Positions 1 to 7,935 of a stretch of DNA of 64,000 nucleotides are shown here, in pieces (positions within the stretch are counted from its first letter, which is position 1; each line of letters starts with the position of its first letter). This DNA comes from Erythrobacter sp047872805 (GTDB lineage: Bacteria; Pseudomonadota; Alphaproteobacteria; Sphingomonadales; Sphingomonadaceae). Below the pieces are notes generated by a model that saw only the letters and a list, made by a program, of their open reading frames with translations, was not told the DNA's origin and searched no databases. A program made the position numbers and the translations under genes. The DNA is taken from assembly GCF_047872805.1 (NCBI RefSeq), contig NZ_JBLQUK010000002.1:62001-126000 (forward strand). The letters are read 5' to 3'.

Positions 1-885
1 CGCGCGGCGCTGTATATGATCCGCGATGCAGAAAGCCGCGGCGAACTCTTGCCCGGCGGGACCGTGATCGAAGGGACAGCGGGCAACACCGGCATTGGCA
101 TCGCGCTGGTGGCCAATGCGCTGGGCTATAAGACGGTGATCGTCATGCCCGACAATCAGTCGAAAGAGAAAATGGACACGCTGCGGGCACTGGGCGCACA
201 ATTGGTGCTGGTCCCGCCGACCAAATATTCCGACCCCTGCCATTTTCAGCACGTCTCGCGCCGCATGGCCGAAGAGACAGACGGCGCAGTGTGGGCCGGG
301 CAATTTGACAACACCGCCAATCGCCGCGCGCATATCGAAGGCACTGCGAAAGAGCTGTGGGAGCAGACCGGCGGCGCAATCTCCGGCTTCACCTGCGCAG
401 CGGGCACCGGCGGGACGATTGCGGGCGTGGGTATGGGGCTGAAGGAAATGAACCCCGACATCCGCATCGCGTTGACCGATCCGCACGGCGCAGCGCTGTA
501 TAATTATTACGCCCACGGCGAATTGAAAGCCGAAGGCTCCTCGGTCGCCGAAGGGATCGGGCAGGGCCGCATCACCGCCAATCTCGAAGGCGCGCCAATC
601 GACACACAATTCCGCATTTCAGATGAGGAAGGGCTGGTGTGGACCGGGCGATTGCTGCGCGAGGAGGGGCTGTGCCTGGGGCTGTCGTCGGGCATCAATG
701 TCGCGGGCGCGATTGCGCTGGGCAAGCAATTGGTGGCCGAGGGTCAGGATAATCCGCAGGTCGCCACGATCCTGTGCGACACCGGGTTCCGCTACCTCTC
801 GACGCTCTACAATCCCGAATGGCTCGCGGCCAAGCACTTGCCGGTGTTCGACTGGCTCGAAACAGCCGCGCCGCCGCGCGATTGA
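1..885 (+). CDS. cysK: Cysteine synthase (O-acetylserine sulfhydrylase), 5' end cut by window edge
   Basis: The reading frame is open from base 1, so the N-terminus lies outside the window; about 294 residues remain of a family usually near 310-340. It makes L-cysteine from O-acetylserine and sulfide with PLP in the cytoplasm. Visible family marks are the substrate loop TAGNTGIG, which follows the missing PLP lysine region, and the PLP phosphate-binding glycine loop GTGGT. The C-terminal half (SSGINVAGA, then CDTGFRYLSTLYN) is also typical. The PLP lysine itself cannot be seen. The frame upstream of the first ATG (base 16) reads RAALYMIRDAE, the normal interior of the family, so that ATG is not the start. 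It fits the sulfur assimilation genes at 33-40 kb. CysK rather than CysM or CBS is likely but not proven. Confidence 0.9.
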   Translation, partial: RAALYMIRDAESRGELLPGGTVIEGTAGNTGIGIALVANALGYKTVIVMPDNQSKEKMDTLRALGAQLVLVPPTKYSDPCHFQHVSRRMAEETDGAVWAGQFDNTANRRAHIEGTAKELWEQTGGAISGFTCAAGTGGTIAGVGMGLKEMNPDIRIALTDPHGAALYNYYAHGELKAEGSSVAEGIGQGRITANLEGAPIDTQFRISDEEGLVWTGRLLREEGLCLGLSSGINVAGAIALGKQLVAEGQDNPQVATILCDTGFRYLSTLYNPEWLAAKHLPVFDWLETAAPPRD

Positions 886-912
886 TCGACAGTCGGGTCA
901 AGCTGCGCTAAA

Positions 913-1323
913 ATGGCCTCCATGACTGGCGGAAGATTCACTCGGCGCGGCTGGCAGGCGCAGGAAAAGCTGGACAGTGCAGGCGAAGAACAGGCCCCGC
1001 GCGAAGGTGCGCCGCTGGGCGGCAACCGCGCCGAAGCAGCGCAAAGATTGCAGGTCGGGCTGTTCGGGATTGGCGCGATGGTGCTGTTGATCGGTTTGGC
1101 CAATGTGCTGGGAAATCAGGCTGACCTGACCGAGGAGCGCGCGGTGCCAGATGCCGCTCCGACGACCGAACCGACCGCCGCCCCGGCGCAGCGCGACCCG
1201 CTTGCCGACGCTGGCATTGTCCCGGAGATTCGGACCGAGCAGGGAACGACCCCGGCTGACGCCTCTGCTGGACCGAGGATCGAGGATTCCGAACCCACCG
1301 CCAATGGCACCCCGCAAAATTAG
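913..1323 (+). CDS. Small single-span membrane protein, function unknown
   Basis: A 136-residue protein I do not recognise. It has a charged N-terminus, one hydrophobic segment at about residues 47-65 (VGLFGIGAMVLLIGLANVLG), and a Pro/Ala/Thr-rich, weakly acidic tail. This suggests a bitopic inner-membrane protein with its tail in the periplasm. The start could be ATG 913 or the second ATG at 922; neither has a clear Shine-Dalgarno sequence. Its 3' end overlaps the next lipoprotein gene by 20 bases in another frame, so the two are probably co-translated. Codon use resembles that of its neighbours. No function is inferred. Confidence 0.6.
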   Translation: MASMTGGRFTRRGWQAQEKLDSAGEEQAPREGAPLGGNRAEAAQRLQVGLFGIGAMVLLIGLANVLGNQADLTEERAVPDAAPTTEPTAAPAQRDPLADAGIVPEIRTEQGTTPADASAGPRIEDSEPTANGTPQN

Positions 1324-2110
1324 GCGTGCCTTTGCGGTTGGCACGGCGGGTCTTGCTGTGCTGCTGAGTGGGTGCAATATTTCTCCAAGCGCTCCTGCGC
1401 CGACCCCGGAAACCGAAAGCGAACGAGAAAAGCCACGGCTTGGGCTGATGACCAGCCTGCCGCTTTATTGGCCGCTGAACGCAGACCTTGCCGATATTGC
1501 CAGCGGGGCCGCCGCGCCGCCGTGGCAGCGCCGCCTGCTGGAGCGAGACTATGAACTGGTGCCGCTCGATACGCTTTCTCCCATACAAGGCCTGTCCGAA
1601 GAAGCGGGTGACACCGATCCGCTATCCGGGCTTGACCTGATCGCAGTGATCCAACCGCGCGGGCTTTCGGCTGCGGATAATGCCGCGCTCGATGGCTGGG
1701 TGCGCGGCGGCGGGCGATTGCTGATCGCGCTCGATCCGCTGCTGACCGGCGAATATGACATCGCACTGGGCGATCCGCGCCGCCCCAATGACACCGCGCT
1801 GATCCCGCCGGTGATCCCGCGCTGGGGCATCGCCAATACCTATGCCGAAAACCTGACCGAGGTGCGCTATGCAGAGCTGCCGGGCGGGCGCGTTCCGGTC
1901 TGGATGGGCAGCAATCTGAGTCTTGCCGAGGGCGCGGACAACGCCAATCTCTGCCGCGTGCATGACAGTGGCCTGATCCTGCGCTGCGACAGCGTGGGCA
2001 AGGGCACGGTCACCTATATTGGCGATGCGACATTGTTCGAGCACCGCGACCTGATCGGAGCCGATGGTGAGGCGATAGCGGCGCTGCTTGCTTACGCCTT
2101 TGCCAACTAA
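1304..2110 (+). CDS. Putative lipoprotein with GldG/DUF4350-like domain
   Basis: 268 residues from ATG 1304. I chose this start because it begins a lipoprotein signal: basic MAPRKIRRAF, a hydrophobic stretch, and the lipobox LLSGC with Cys near residue 22. A much longer in-frame extension upstream looks like an antisense-style shadow. The mature part contains a pattern such as LDLIAVIQPRGLSAADNAAL followed by a glycine-rich strand (GGGRLLIALDP). That resembles the periplasmic GldG/DUF4350 fold found near ABC-type and gliding proteins, but the assignment is tentative. It overlaps the preceding small membrane gene. A 441-base gap with the mraZ leader follows. Confidence 0.6.
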   Translation: MAPRKIRRAFAVGTAGLAVLLSGCNISPSAPAPTPETESEREKPRLGLMTSLPLYWPLNADLADIASGAAAPPWQRRLLERDYELVPLDTLSPIQGLSEEAGDTDPLSGLDLIAVIQPRGLSAADNAALDGWVRGGGRLLIALDPLLTGEYDIALGDPRRPNDTALIPPVIPRWGIANTYAENLTEVRYAELPGGRVPVWMGSNLSLAEGADNANLCRVHDSGLILRCDSVGKGTVTYIGDATLFEHRDLIGADGEAIAALLAYAFAN

Positions 2111-2244
2111 TCGCTGGTGCTTTCAGCCCATCGGGAATATCACGGGAAGCGCACCCTATCTCAAAATTGGAATCGGGAATCGGACGGGTTTTTTGCGGGA
2201 ATCGACCCTGATTTCAGCGAATTGGGACCGAAATTTGTACGATT

Positions 2245-2274
2245 TTGACATTCTTGAAGGTCAGACAAGAAAAT
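2245..2274 (+). promoter_or_regulatory. Candidate sigma70-type promoter for the dcw cluster
   Basis: A perfect -35 hexamer TTGACA (2245-2250) is followed after 18 bases by GAAAAT (2269-2274), which matches four of six -10 positions. Transcription would begin near 2281, just before the dyad at 2290-2336, leaving a leader of about 270 bases before mraZ. This is a reading by eye of consensus elements. Confidence 0.4.
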
Positions 2275-2289
2275 TCTGGAATATGAAAA

Positions 2290-2336
2290 TGTAGGTAAAT
2301 CAGGAATTTACCGTTTATTCCCGTGATTTTCCTACA
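2290..2336. repeat. Imperfect inverted repeat in the mraZ leader
   Basis: TGTAGGTAAATCAGG (2290-2304) is repeated in inverted orientation at 2321-2336; the reverse complement of the right arm reads TGTAGGAAAATCACGG. The arms differ by one substitution and one inserted base around a 16-base AT-rich centre. It lies just after the candidate promoter. It could be an operator bound as two half-sites or an RNA hairpin. No T-tract of terminator type follows. Confidence 0.6.
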
Positions 2337-2551
2337 TTCTCCCTAGCCTTGCGGAGGCTTCCCGGATATTACCGGGTTCCATCAAACATGCCGGTTTGCC
2401 CCGCGTCGCCTTTGTCGGTTGGCGCGCCGTTCCCGCTCGCGCGGGGGCGGTGGCGGGCGAGACGTGGGCCTTGCTCAGGTGTCCCGGTGTGCGTGGGGAG
2501 AAGTCAGGAGCGGCGGCGAAAATGCAGCCGTAGCAAGGGGATGGGGAACGC

Positions 2552-3064
2552 GTGTCAGTGCTGGGCGCATATAATGGACAAGCCTATTCGCCGATTGGCG
2601 ACAAGGGCCGCTTTGTCCTGCCCCCGGCGTTTCGCAAGGCGGTAAAAGACGCCTCCGGCGGCAGCAAGACCCTGTGCCTGCTCGCGCATGAACGCTTTGA
2701 TTGCCTTGTGGGTTTTGGCCTGTCGCGGATCGAGAAACTGCACGAACAGCTCGACCGCGAAGAAGAGCGCGCCATCCGGCTCCAGCATAATGATTTCGAC
2801 CGTGACGTGCGCGCGGGCCAGTTGTTCCAGTTTGAACAGCTGCCGTTTGATGACAGCGGACGGTTCGTCATGCCCGACCACCTCAAGGAACTCGGCAAGG
2901 TCGACGACGGCCTGTATTTTCAGGGCGCGGGCGATTTCTTCTTTGTCTGGAACCCGGCCGAACTCGCGCGCATGGACGCTGCGTGGAAAGGCGCGCAAGC
3001 GACCTGTCGGCGGCTGGTGGCAGAGGCCGAGGCCAAGGCCGCGAAAAAGGAGGCCGGGCAATGA
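2552..3064 (+). CDS. mraZ: Transcriptional regulator MraZ
   Basis: 170 residues, GTG start, with a purine-rich AAGGGGATGGGGA stretch just upstream. MraZ is a DNA-binding protein of the AbrB/SpoVT fold that represses its own dcw operon. Two copies of the fold are visible: one around residues 8-50 with the motif GDKGRFVLPPAFRKA, and one around residues 100-140 with DDSGRFVMPDHLKE. The D-x-x-x-R pattern typical of the family occurs in both. The C-terminal tail is Ala/Glu/Lys-rich and a little longer than usual. As the first gene of the cluster it overlaps rsmH by ATGA. The leader upstream is unusually structured. Confidence 0.95.
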   Translation: MSVLGAYNGQAYSPIGDKGRFVLPPAFRKAVKDASGGSKTLCLLAHERFDCLVGFGLSRIEKLHEQLDREEERAIRLQHNDFDRDVRAGQLFQFEQLPFDDSGRFVMPDHLKELGKVDDGLYFQGAGDFFFVWNPAELARMDAAWKGAQATCRRLVAEAEAKAAKKEAGQ

Positions 3065-4035
3065 TCGCCTCGCCTTCCGCTCAGGCACCGCATGTGCCCG
3101 TGCTGCTTTCCGAAGTGGTCGCGGCAATCCAGCCAAAGCCCGATATGGCGATCATCGACGCGACCTTTGGCGCGGGCGGATATTCGCGTGCGCTGCTGGA
3201 GGCAGGGGCGCGGGTCTACGCCTTTGACCGCGATCCTGACGCGATCCGCGACGGGGCGGCAATGGTCGCCGAATTCGCTGGCCGCCTGTCGCTTCACCCC
3301 GAACGGTTTTCCGCCATGCGCGCGGAAATGGCGCGCATCGGGGTGCCTCAGGTCGACGCCGTGGTGATGGATATTGGCGTTTCATCCATGCAGCTCGATC
3401 AGGGGACACGCGGCTTTGCCTTTTCCTCCGACGGCCCGCTCGACATGCGGATGAGCCAGAGCGGGGAAAGCGCGGCAGATTTCCTCAATTGCGCCGATGA
3501 GGCGGCGATTGCCGACGTGCTGTATCAATATGGCGAGGAACGCCAGTCGCGCCGGGTGGCCCGCGCAATCGTCGCTGCGCGTCCGCTGGAAACGACCGGC
3601 GATCTCGCCCGCGTGGTGCGCCGCGCGCTGGGTCACAAACCGCATGACAAGAAAGACCCCGCAACCCGCAGTTTTCAGGCGGTGCGCATTCATGTGAACG
3701 ATGAATTGGGCGAACTGCGCGCCGGGCTGAACGCGGCGGAGATGCTGCTGCGCGAAGGCGGCGTGCTCGCCGTGGTCGCGTTTCACAGTCTCGAAGACCG
3801 CATCGTCAAACATTTCCTGCGCGAAGCCTCTGGCGCTGGCCGCGCGGTGTCGCGCCACTTGCCCGGCGAAAAGCCCGGCCCTCCGCCGACCTTTGCCCAG
3901 CTTTCCAAGGCGATGCGCCCGACCGAGGATGAGATCGCCGCCAACCCGCGCGCTCGGTCGTCAACGCTGCGCCATGCGATCCGCACCGATGCCCCGGCGC
4001 GCGGCGCTTCAGCCCATGAAAGGACAGATGCATGA
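3061..4035 (+). CDS. rsmH: 16S rRNA (cytosine1402-N4)-methyltransferase
   Basis: 324 residues from ATG 3061, which overlaps the mraZ stop as ATGA; the same frame is open further upstream but lacks the family's beginning. RsmH methylates N4 of C1402 in 16S rRNA using S-adenosylmethionine. The family opening HVPVLLSEV is at residues 11-19 and the SAM-binding motif DATFGAGGYSRAL starts at residue 33. Later family blocks, such as VVMDIGVSSMQLDQGTRGFAF and VVAFHSLEDRIVKHF, are intact. It is the usual second gene of dcw clusters and is coupled to ftsL by another ATGA. Confidence 0.96.
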   Translation: MIASPSAQAPHVPVLLSEVVAAIQPKPDMAIIDATFGAGGYSRALLEAGARVYAFDRDPDAIRDGAAMVAEFAGRLSLHPERFSAMRAEMARIGVPQVDAVVMDIGVSSMQLDQGTRGFAFSSDGPLDMRMSQSGESAADFLNCADEAAIADVLYQYGEERQSRRVARAIVAARPLETTGDLARVVRRALGHKPHDKKDPATRSFQAVRIHVNDELGELRAGLNAAEMLLREGGVLAVVAFHSLEDRIVKHFLREASGAGRAVSRHLPGEKPGPPPTFAQLSKAMRPTEDEIAANPRARSSTLRHAIRTDAPARGASAHERTDA

Positions 4036-4598
4036 TACCCGCTGGTTCGCGTATTCGCCAGATTGGTTGGGCTGCGGTGCTCGCGGCCTGCGTGCTGCTG
4101 TTCGCGGTGCTCAGTTTCAATGTCAGCGCGGTCAAGAGCGAGGTCCTGCTGGCCGAACGTCAGATCATCGCGCTTGAACGCGAGACTTTGCTGCTCGAAA
4201 CCGAATTTCAGACCCGTGCCAGTCAGCGGCAACTCGCTGAATGGAACGCGGTGGAGCTGGGTTACAAACCGCCGCGCGCCGATCAGTTTCTGGAGAATGA
4301 GCGGCAATTGGCAAGCCTGGGCCAGTCGCTTGGCCCCGATGCCCCGACCCCAATCCGCGTGGCCCGCGCCGAACTGGGCGCAGCGGAGCGGCAATCGCGC
4401 GATATGGTTTCGCCGATCACCGGGCAGAAAATCACGCTCGCTTCGGTCAGCGCGGGAGAGGACGCCGGGGCGGTGTTTACCGAGGCCTTTGGTGAATTTT
4501 TGATCGAGGCGTCTCCGATCCGCGCCGCCAATGCCCGAACGCAGACTGGGCGCTTGTCGGGCGATGCCAGTGCGCTGTCCGGCGAGAATGGCGAATGA
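4032..4598 (+). CDS. ftsL: Cell division protein FtsL-like
   Basis: 188 residues, start overlapping the rsmH stop as ATGA. It has one transmembrane helix near residues 10-30 and then a heptad-like stretch (VKSEVLLAERQIIALERET), the layout of FtsL, a bitopic divisome protein that pairs with FtsB and FtsQ and activates FtsWI. Position between rsmH and ftsI supports this strongly, since FtsL sequences are poorly conserved. The tail after residue 110 is longer than in enterobacterial FtsL (about 120 residues), as is common in alphaproteobacteria. Assignment is mainly by position and topology. Confidence 0.85.
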   Translation: MIPAGSRIRQIGWAAVLAACVLLFAVLSFNVSAVKSEVLLAERQIIALERETLLLETEFQTRASQRQLAEWNAVELGYKPPRADQFLENERQLASLGQSLGPDAPTPIRVARAELGAAERQSRDMVSPITGQKITLASVSAGEDAGAVFTEAFGEFLIEASPIRAANARTQTGRLSGDASALSGENGE

Positions 4599-6406
4599 CG
4601 GCGTTTGCCCTTTCCGCAGGGCGTGCACCAACCGCAACACCGGCACCGGGCTCTCCCGCGCAGCGCCGGGGCAATGCGGCGCGTCCGAAGGGTTCTGCCG
4701 GACGCCTGCATTCGGTGCATATGCGTCATGGCTTGCTGATCACGGCGCGGCTGCGGCTGTTGGTGATCCTGGGCGGATTTGTGTTGGTGGCGCTGATTGC
4801 GCTGGCCCGCATCGGCTATCTCGGCTTTGTTGGCGCAGCGCCCAGTCAGACCAGCCTTGCCGAAGCATTGCTGCCCCCGCGCGGAGACATCACCGACCGC
4901 AACGGAACCCCGCTGGCGCGCACATTCCCGGCCTATGCCTTGTGGTTCAACCCGCGCGCGATGGGCGATGAAGGTGCGCCGCTGGTCGATACGCCAGAGG
5001 ATGTTGCGGCGCGGCTCCAGACGATTTTTCCCGATCTCGACGTTGACCGCACGGTCCGGGTGCTGTCATCGGACCGCGGCGGCTATATCCTGCGCCGGGT
5101 GTTGCCCGAAGAAGCCAACAAGGTGTTTGAACTGGGCGAAATTGCGCTGGAGATCCCGCGCGAATACGACCGCCATTACCCGCAAGGGCCGCTGGGCGCG
5201 CATGTGCTGGGCTATGTGATGGAAGATGGCGACCGCCAATTGTCAGGGCGGCTCGGGATGGAACAAGTGCTGGATCACCGGCTTTCTGACCCCGACCTGC
5301 GCGGCACTCCGACTGCGCTTTCGATTGATCTGCGGGTTCAGGGCGCGCTCGAAGATGAATTGGGGCGCGGGATGCTGGCGACCGATTCAAAGGGTGCTGC
5401 GGGGATCGTGCTGGATGTCGATACGGGTGAGGTGATGGCGATGGCATCTTTACCGGCGTTCGATCCAAACCTGTCCAATGTTCAGCATTCGCCAAATATT
5501 TATAACCGCGCGACCAATGCGACCTATGAATTGGGCTCGACATTCAAACCGATCAGCATCGCGGCGGCCATCGATGCCGGGGTGGTGCGCAATCTGGGTG
5601 CGGAATGGGATGCGACCAATGTTGAACTCGCTGGCCGGACGATCCGCGATCTCAAGCCCAAGGGCGCAACGCTGAACGTGCCAGAGGCGCTGGTCTATTC
5701 CTCCAACACGGTGACCGCGCGGGTTGCCGATGAACTGGGCGAAGAACGGCTGCGTCAGGTGCTGATCGACCTCGGCATGAACCAGACCTCGCAGATTGAA
5801 TTGCAAGCGCGGGGGAAGCCGCAATGGCCGCAGATGCGCCCCAACGGGACCTGGTCACGGCTCACCAATATGACCGTCAGCTATGGCCACGGGATTGCGG
5901 TAACGCCGCTGCATCTGGCCAATGCCTATGCCGCGATGGTCAATGGCGGGATCGCGCGCCCGGCGACATTGCGCCGGGTCGAGCCGGGGGCTGCACCGCG
6001 CGGGAAACGGGTGTTCAAGGCTTCGACCTCTTCGCGGATGCGCCAATTGCTGCGGATGATTTCGATGTATGGCACCGGACGCAGCGCCGATGCGCCGGGT
6101 TACCGGGTGGGCGGCAAGACTGGTTCGGCTGAAAAGGCGACGGCGGGCGGTTACCGCGAAACCGCGCTCATTTCGTCCTTTGCGGCAGCGTTTCCGATGG
6201 ACCGCCCACGCTATGTGGTGGTCATCGTGCTCGATGAACCGCGCGGCACCGCGGCGGCCCATGGTCAGCGCACGGCAGCGTTCAACGCGGCGCCGATTGT
6301 CAAGGAACTGGTGCCGAGGATCGGCCCGATGCTGGGCGTGCTGCCCGATGCCAACCGCGATGTCGATATTTCCGACCTGCGGTTCCTGGTTGAGGGGCGG
6401 CGATGA
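4595..6406 (+). CDS. ftsI: Peptidoglycan D,D-transpeptidase FtsI (PBP3)
   Basis: 603 residues, ATGA-coupled to ftsL. A bitopic class B penicillin-binding protein that crosslinks septal peptidoglycan with FtsW. The cytoplasmic N-terminus is unusually long, Pro/Ala-rich (about 45 residues), before one transmembrane segment (about 48-75). A dimerisation domain follows (PPRGDITDRNGTPLA), then the transpeptidase domain with all three active-site motifs: S315-TFK, S369-SN and K508-TG. It is followed by murE with a 4-base overlap. Nothing is missing. Overall length is slightly above that of E. coli PBP3 (588). Confidence 0.96.
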   Translation: MTAFALSAGRAPTATPAPGSPAQRRGNAARPKGSAGRLHSVHMRHGLLITARLRLLVILGGFVLVALIALARIGYLGFVGAAPSQTSLAEALLPPRGDITDRNGTPLARTFPAYALWFNPRAMGDEGAPLVDTPEDVAARLQTIFPDLDVDRTVRVLSSDRGGYILRRVLPEEANKVFELGEIALEIPREYDRHYPQGPLGAHVLGYVMEDGDRQLSGRLGMEQVLDHRLSDPDLRGTPTALSIDLRVQGALEDELGRGMLATDSKGAAGIVLDVDTGEVMAMASLPAFDPNLSNVQHSPNIYNRATNATYELGSTFKPISIAAAIDAGVVRNLGAEWDATNVELAGRTIRDLKPKGATLNVPEALVYSSNTVTARVADELGEERLRQVLIDLGMNQTSQIELQARGKPQWPQMRPNGTWSRLTNMTVSYGHGIAVTPLHLANAYAAMVNGGIARPATLRRVEPGAAPRGKRVFKASTSSRMRQLLRMISMYGTGRSADAPGYRVGGKTGSAEKATAGGYRETALISSFAAAFPMDRPRYVVVIVLDEPRGTAAAHGQRTAAFNAAPIVKELVPRIGPMLGVLPDANRDVDISDLRFLVEGRR

Positions 6407-7935
6407 AATTGGCGGCGCTTATCGCTGGGGCTGGATTGGAGATTGAAGGGGGCGGTAACGCCGCTGGCGTCGATGTCACCGGCTTTGCCATCGATCACCG
6501 AAAGATCGCCCCCGGCACCGTGTTCGGCGCGTTTCGCGGCAGCCGGTTCAATGCCGAAGACTTCATTCCTGCCGCCATCGCAGCGGGCGCGGTGGCCATC
6601 GTGGCTGCTTCCGATGCCAAAGTTGACGGCGCTTTGCATATCGCCAGCGAGGAACCGCGCCGCTCTTTCGCGCAGCTTGCAGCCCGCTTTTTCAGCCCTG
6701 TGCCCGAAACGATTGTCGCGGTCACCGGAACCAACGGCAAGACCTCAACCGCCGAGATGACCCGGCAAATCTGGCGCATGTGCGGAGAGCGCGCGGCCAG
6801 CATCGGGACGCTGGGCGTGACCACCCCCGATGGCAGCGTGGCGACCGGCCTGACCACGCCGGACATCGTTACCTTCCTCAGCAATATGAGCGGGCTGGCG
6901 CGCGAAGGCGTGACCCATGTCGCCTATGAAGCGTCAAGCCACGGCCTTTCGCAATTCCGCAATGAAAGCCTGCGCGTGGCCGCCGGGGCGTTCACCAATT
7001 TCAGCCGCGACCACCTCGATTATCACGGCACGATGGAGGAATATTTCGCGGCCAAGATGCGGTTGTTCGATGAAGTGGTCGAAGACGGCGGCAGCGCGAT
7101 AATCTGGAACGGCGGCGACGATAATGACTGGACTCGCCGCGCCGCTGACCATGCCAAGGCGCGCAATCTGCGGGTGCTGAGTGTGGGGGAGGGCGGAGAT
7201 TTTCTGCGGCTGACTGCGCGCACGGCAACCCAGCTTGGCCAGACGCTGACGATTGACCATGAGGGCTGCAGCCGCGCGGTCGCGTTGCCATTGATCGGGG
7301 ATTACCAGACCGCCAATGCGCTGGTGTCGGCGGGGCTGGCGCTGGCGACAGGATCGGATGCGGATCAGGTGTTCGATGCGCTTGGGCGGTTGCAACCGGT
7401 GCGTGGGCGGCTCGAACGGGCATGCCTGACACCAGCGGGCGCGCCGGTCTATGTCGATTACGCGCATACACCCGACGCGCTGGAGGCGGCGATTGCGGCC
7501 TTGCGCGGGCATGTTGACACCGCTCGCGGTGGGCGCTTGATTGCGGTGTTTGGCGCAGGCGGTGACCGCGATGCGGGTAAGCGCGCCGGGATGGGTGCAG
7601 CGGCGGCAATGGGCGCGGAAATCGTGATCGTGACCGATGACAATCCGCGCGGTGAAGACCCCGCGAAAATTCGCAAAGCGGTGCTCGAAGGTGTGGACAG
7701 TCCCGATGCAGGGGCACTCATTCGCGCTGCATTTGAATATGGCGACCGCAGGCAGGCCATCGCCGAGGCGGTGCAGCAGGCGGGCGCCCACGACATCATC
7801 CTCATCGCCGGAAAAGGGCATGAGCAAGGACAGATCATCGGTTCTGGAGAAAGCATGCGAATTTTGCCGTTCGACGATGTTGAAGTGGCGCGTGAATGCG
7901 CCGCCGCCCATGCGCAAACGGACGCAGGGTCATGA
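6403..7935 (+). CDS. murE: UDP-MurNAc-tripeptide synthetase (meso-DAP adding)
   Basis: 510 residues, overlapping ftsI by 4 bases. MurE adds the third stem-peptide residue to UDP-MurNAc-L-Ala-D-Glu with ATP. The ATP loop is TGTNGKT at residues 108-114. The amino acid specificity motif DNPR is present at residues 413-416; in this family DNPR goes with meso-diaminopimelate rather than lysine, as expected for a Gram-negative cell wall. Mur N-terminal, central and C-terminal (ligase) domains are all present. It is coupled to murF by ATGA. Confidence 0.96.
   Translation: MKLAALIAGAGLEIEGGGNAAGVDVTGFAIDHRKIAPGTVFGAFRGSRFNAEDFIPAAIAAGAVAIVAASDAKVDGALHIASEEPRRSFAQLAARFFSPVPETIVAVTGTNGKTSTAEMTRQIWRMCGERAASIGTLGVTTPDGSVATGLTTPDIVTFLSNMSGLAREGVTHVAYEASSHGLSQFRNESLRVAAGAFTNFSRDHLDYHGTMEEYFAAKMRLFDEVVEDGGSAIIWNGGDDNDWTRRAADHAKARNLRVLSVGEGGDFLRLTARTATQLGQTLTIDHEGCSRAVALPLIGDYQTANALVSAGLALATGSDADQVFDALGRLQPVRGRLERACLTPAGAPVYVDYAHTPDALEAAIAALRGHVDTARGGRLIAVFGAGGDRDAGKRAGMGAAAAMGAEIVIVTDDNPRGEDPAKIRKAVLEGVDSPDAGALIRAAFEYGDRRQAIAEAVQQAGAHDIILIAGKGHEQGQIIGSGESMRILPFDDVEVARECAAAHAQTDAGS

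Larger units (their letters stand above)
2111..2551 (+). other. Intergenic leader region upstream of mraZ
   Basis: 441 bases without a convincing gene. Bases 2111-2340 are clearly richer in A+T than the surrounding coding DNA and hold a good -35 hexamer and a strong dyad (listed separately). Bases 2345-2551 turn GC-rich and contain a short hairpin (CCCGG, six-base loop, CCGGG, near 2361) and isolated TGGG words at 2465 and 2494. A 68-codon frame beginning inside the previous gene crosses this stretch but lacks protein-like character. The region most probably holds the dcw promoter and a long 5' untranslated leader. Confidence 0.6.

Noticed and set aside
2088..2294. Small frame (68 codons) in the mraZ leader
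   Set aside because: It begins inside the preceding gene, has no ribosome-binding site, and ends just at the dyad; no protein-like pattern.
2461..2550. Possible MraZ operator boxes (TGGG words) ahead of mraZ
   Set aside because: The words at 2465, 2494 and 2542 are not regularly spaced as in known MraZ box arrays, so I could not support an operator.
2345..2551. GC-rich leader considered as RNase P RNA
   Set aside because: The conserved RNase P core words, such as the GAGGAAAGTCCGGGC start, are not found.
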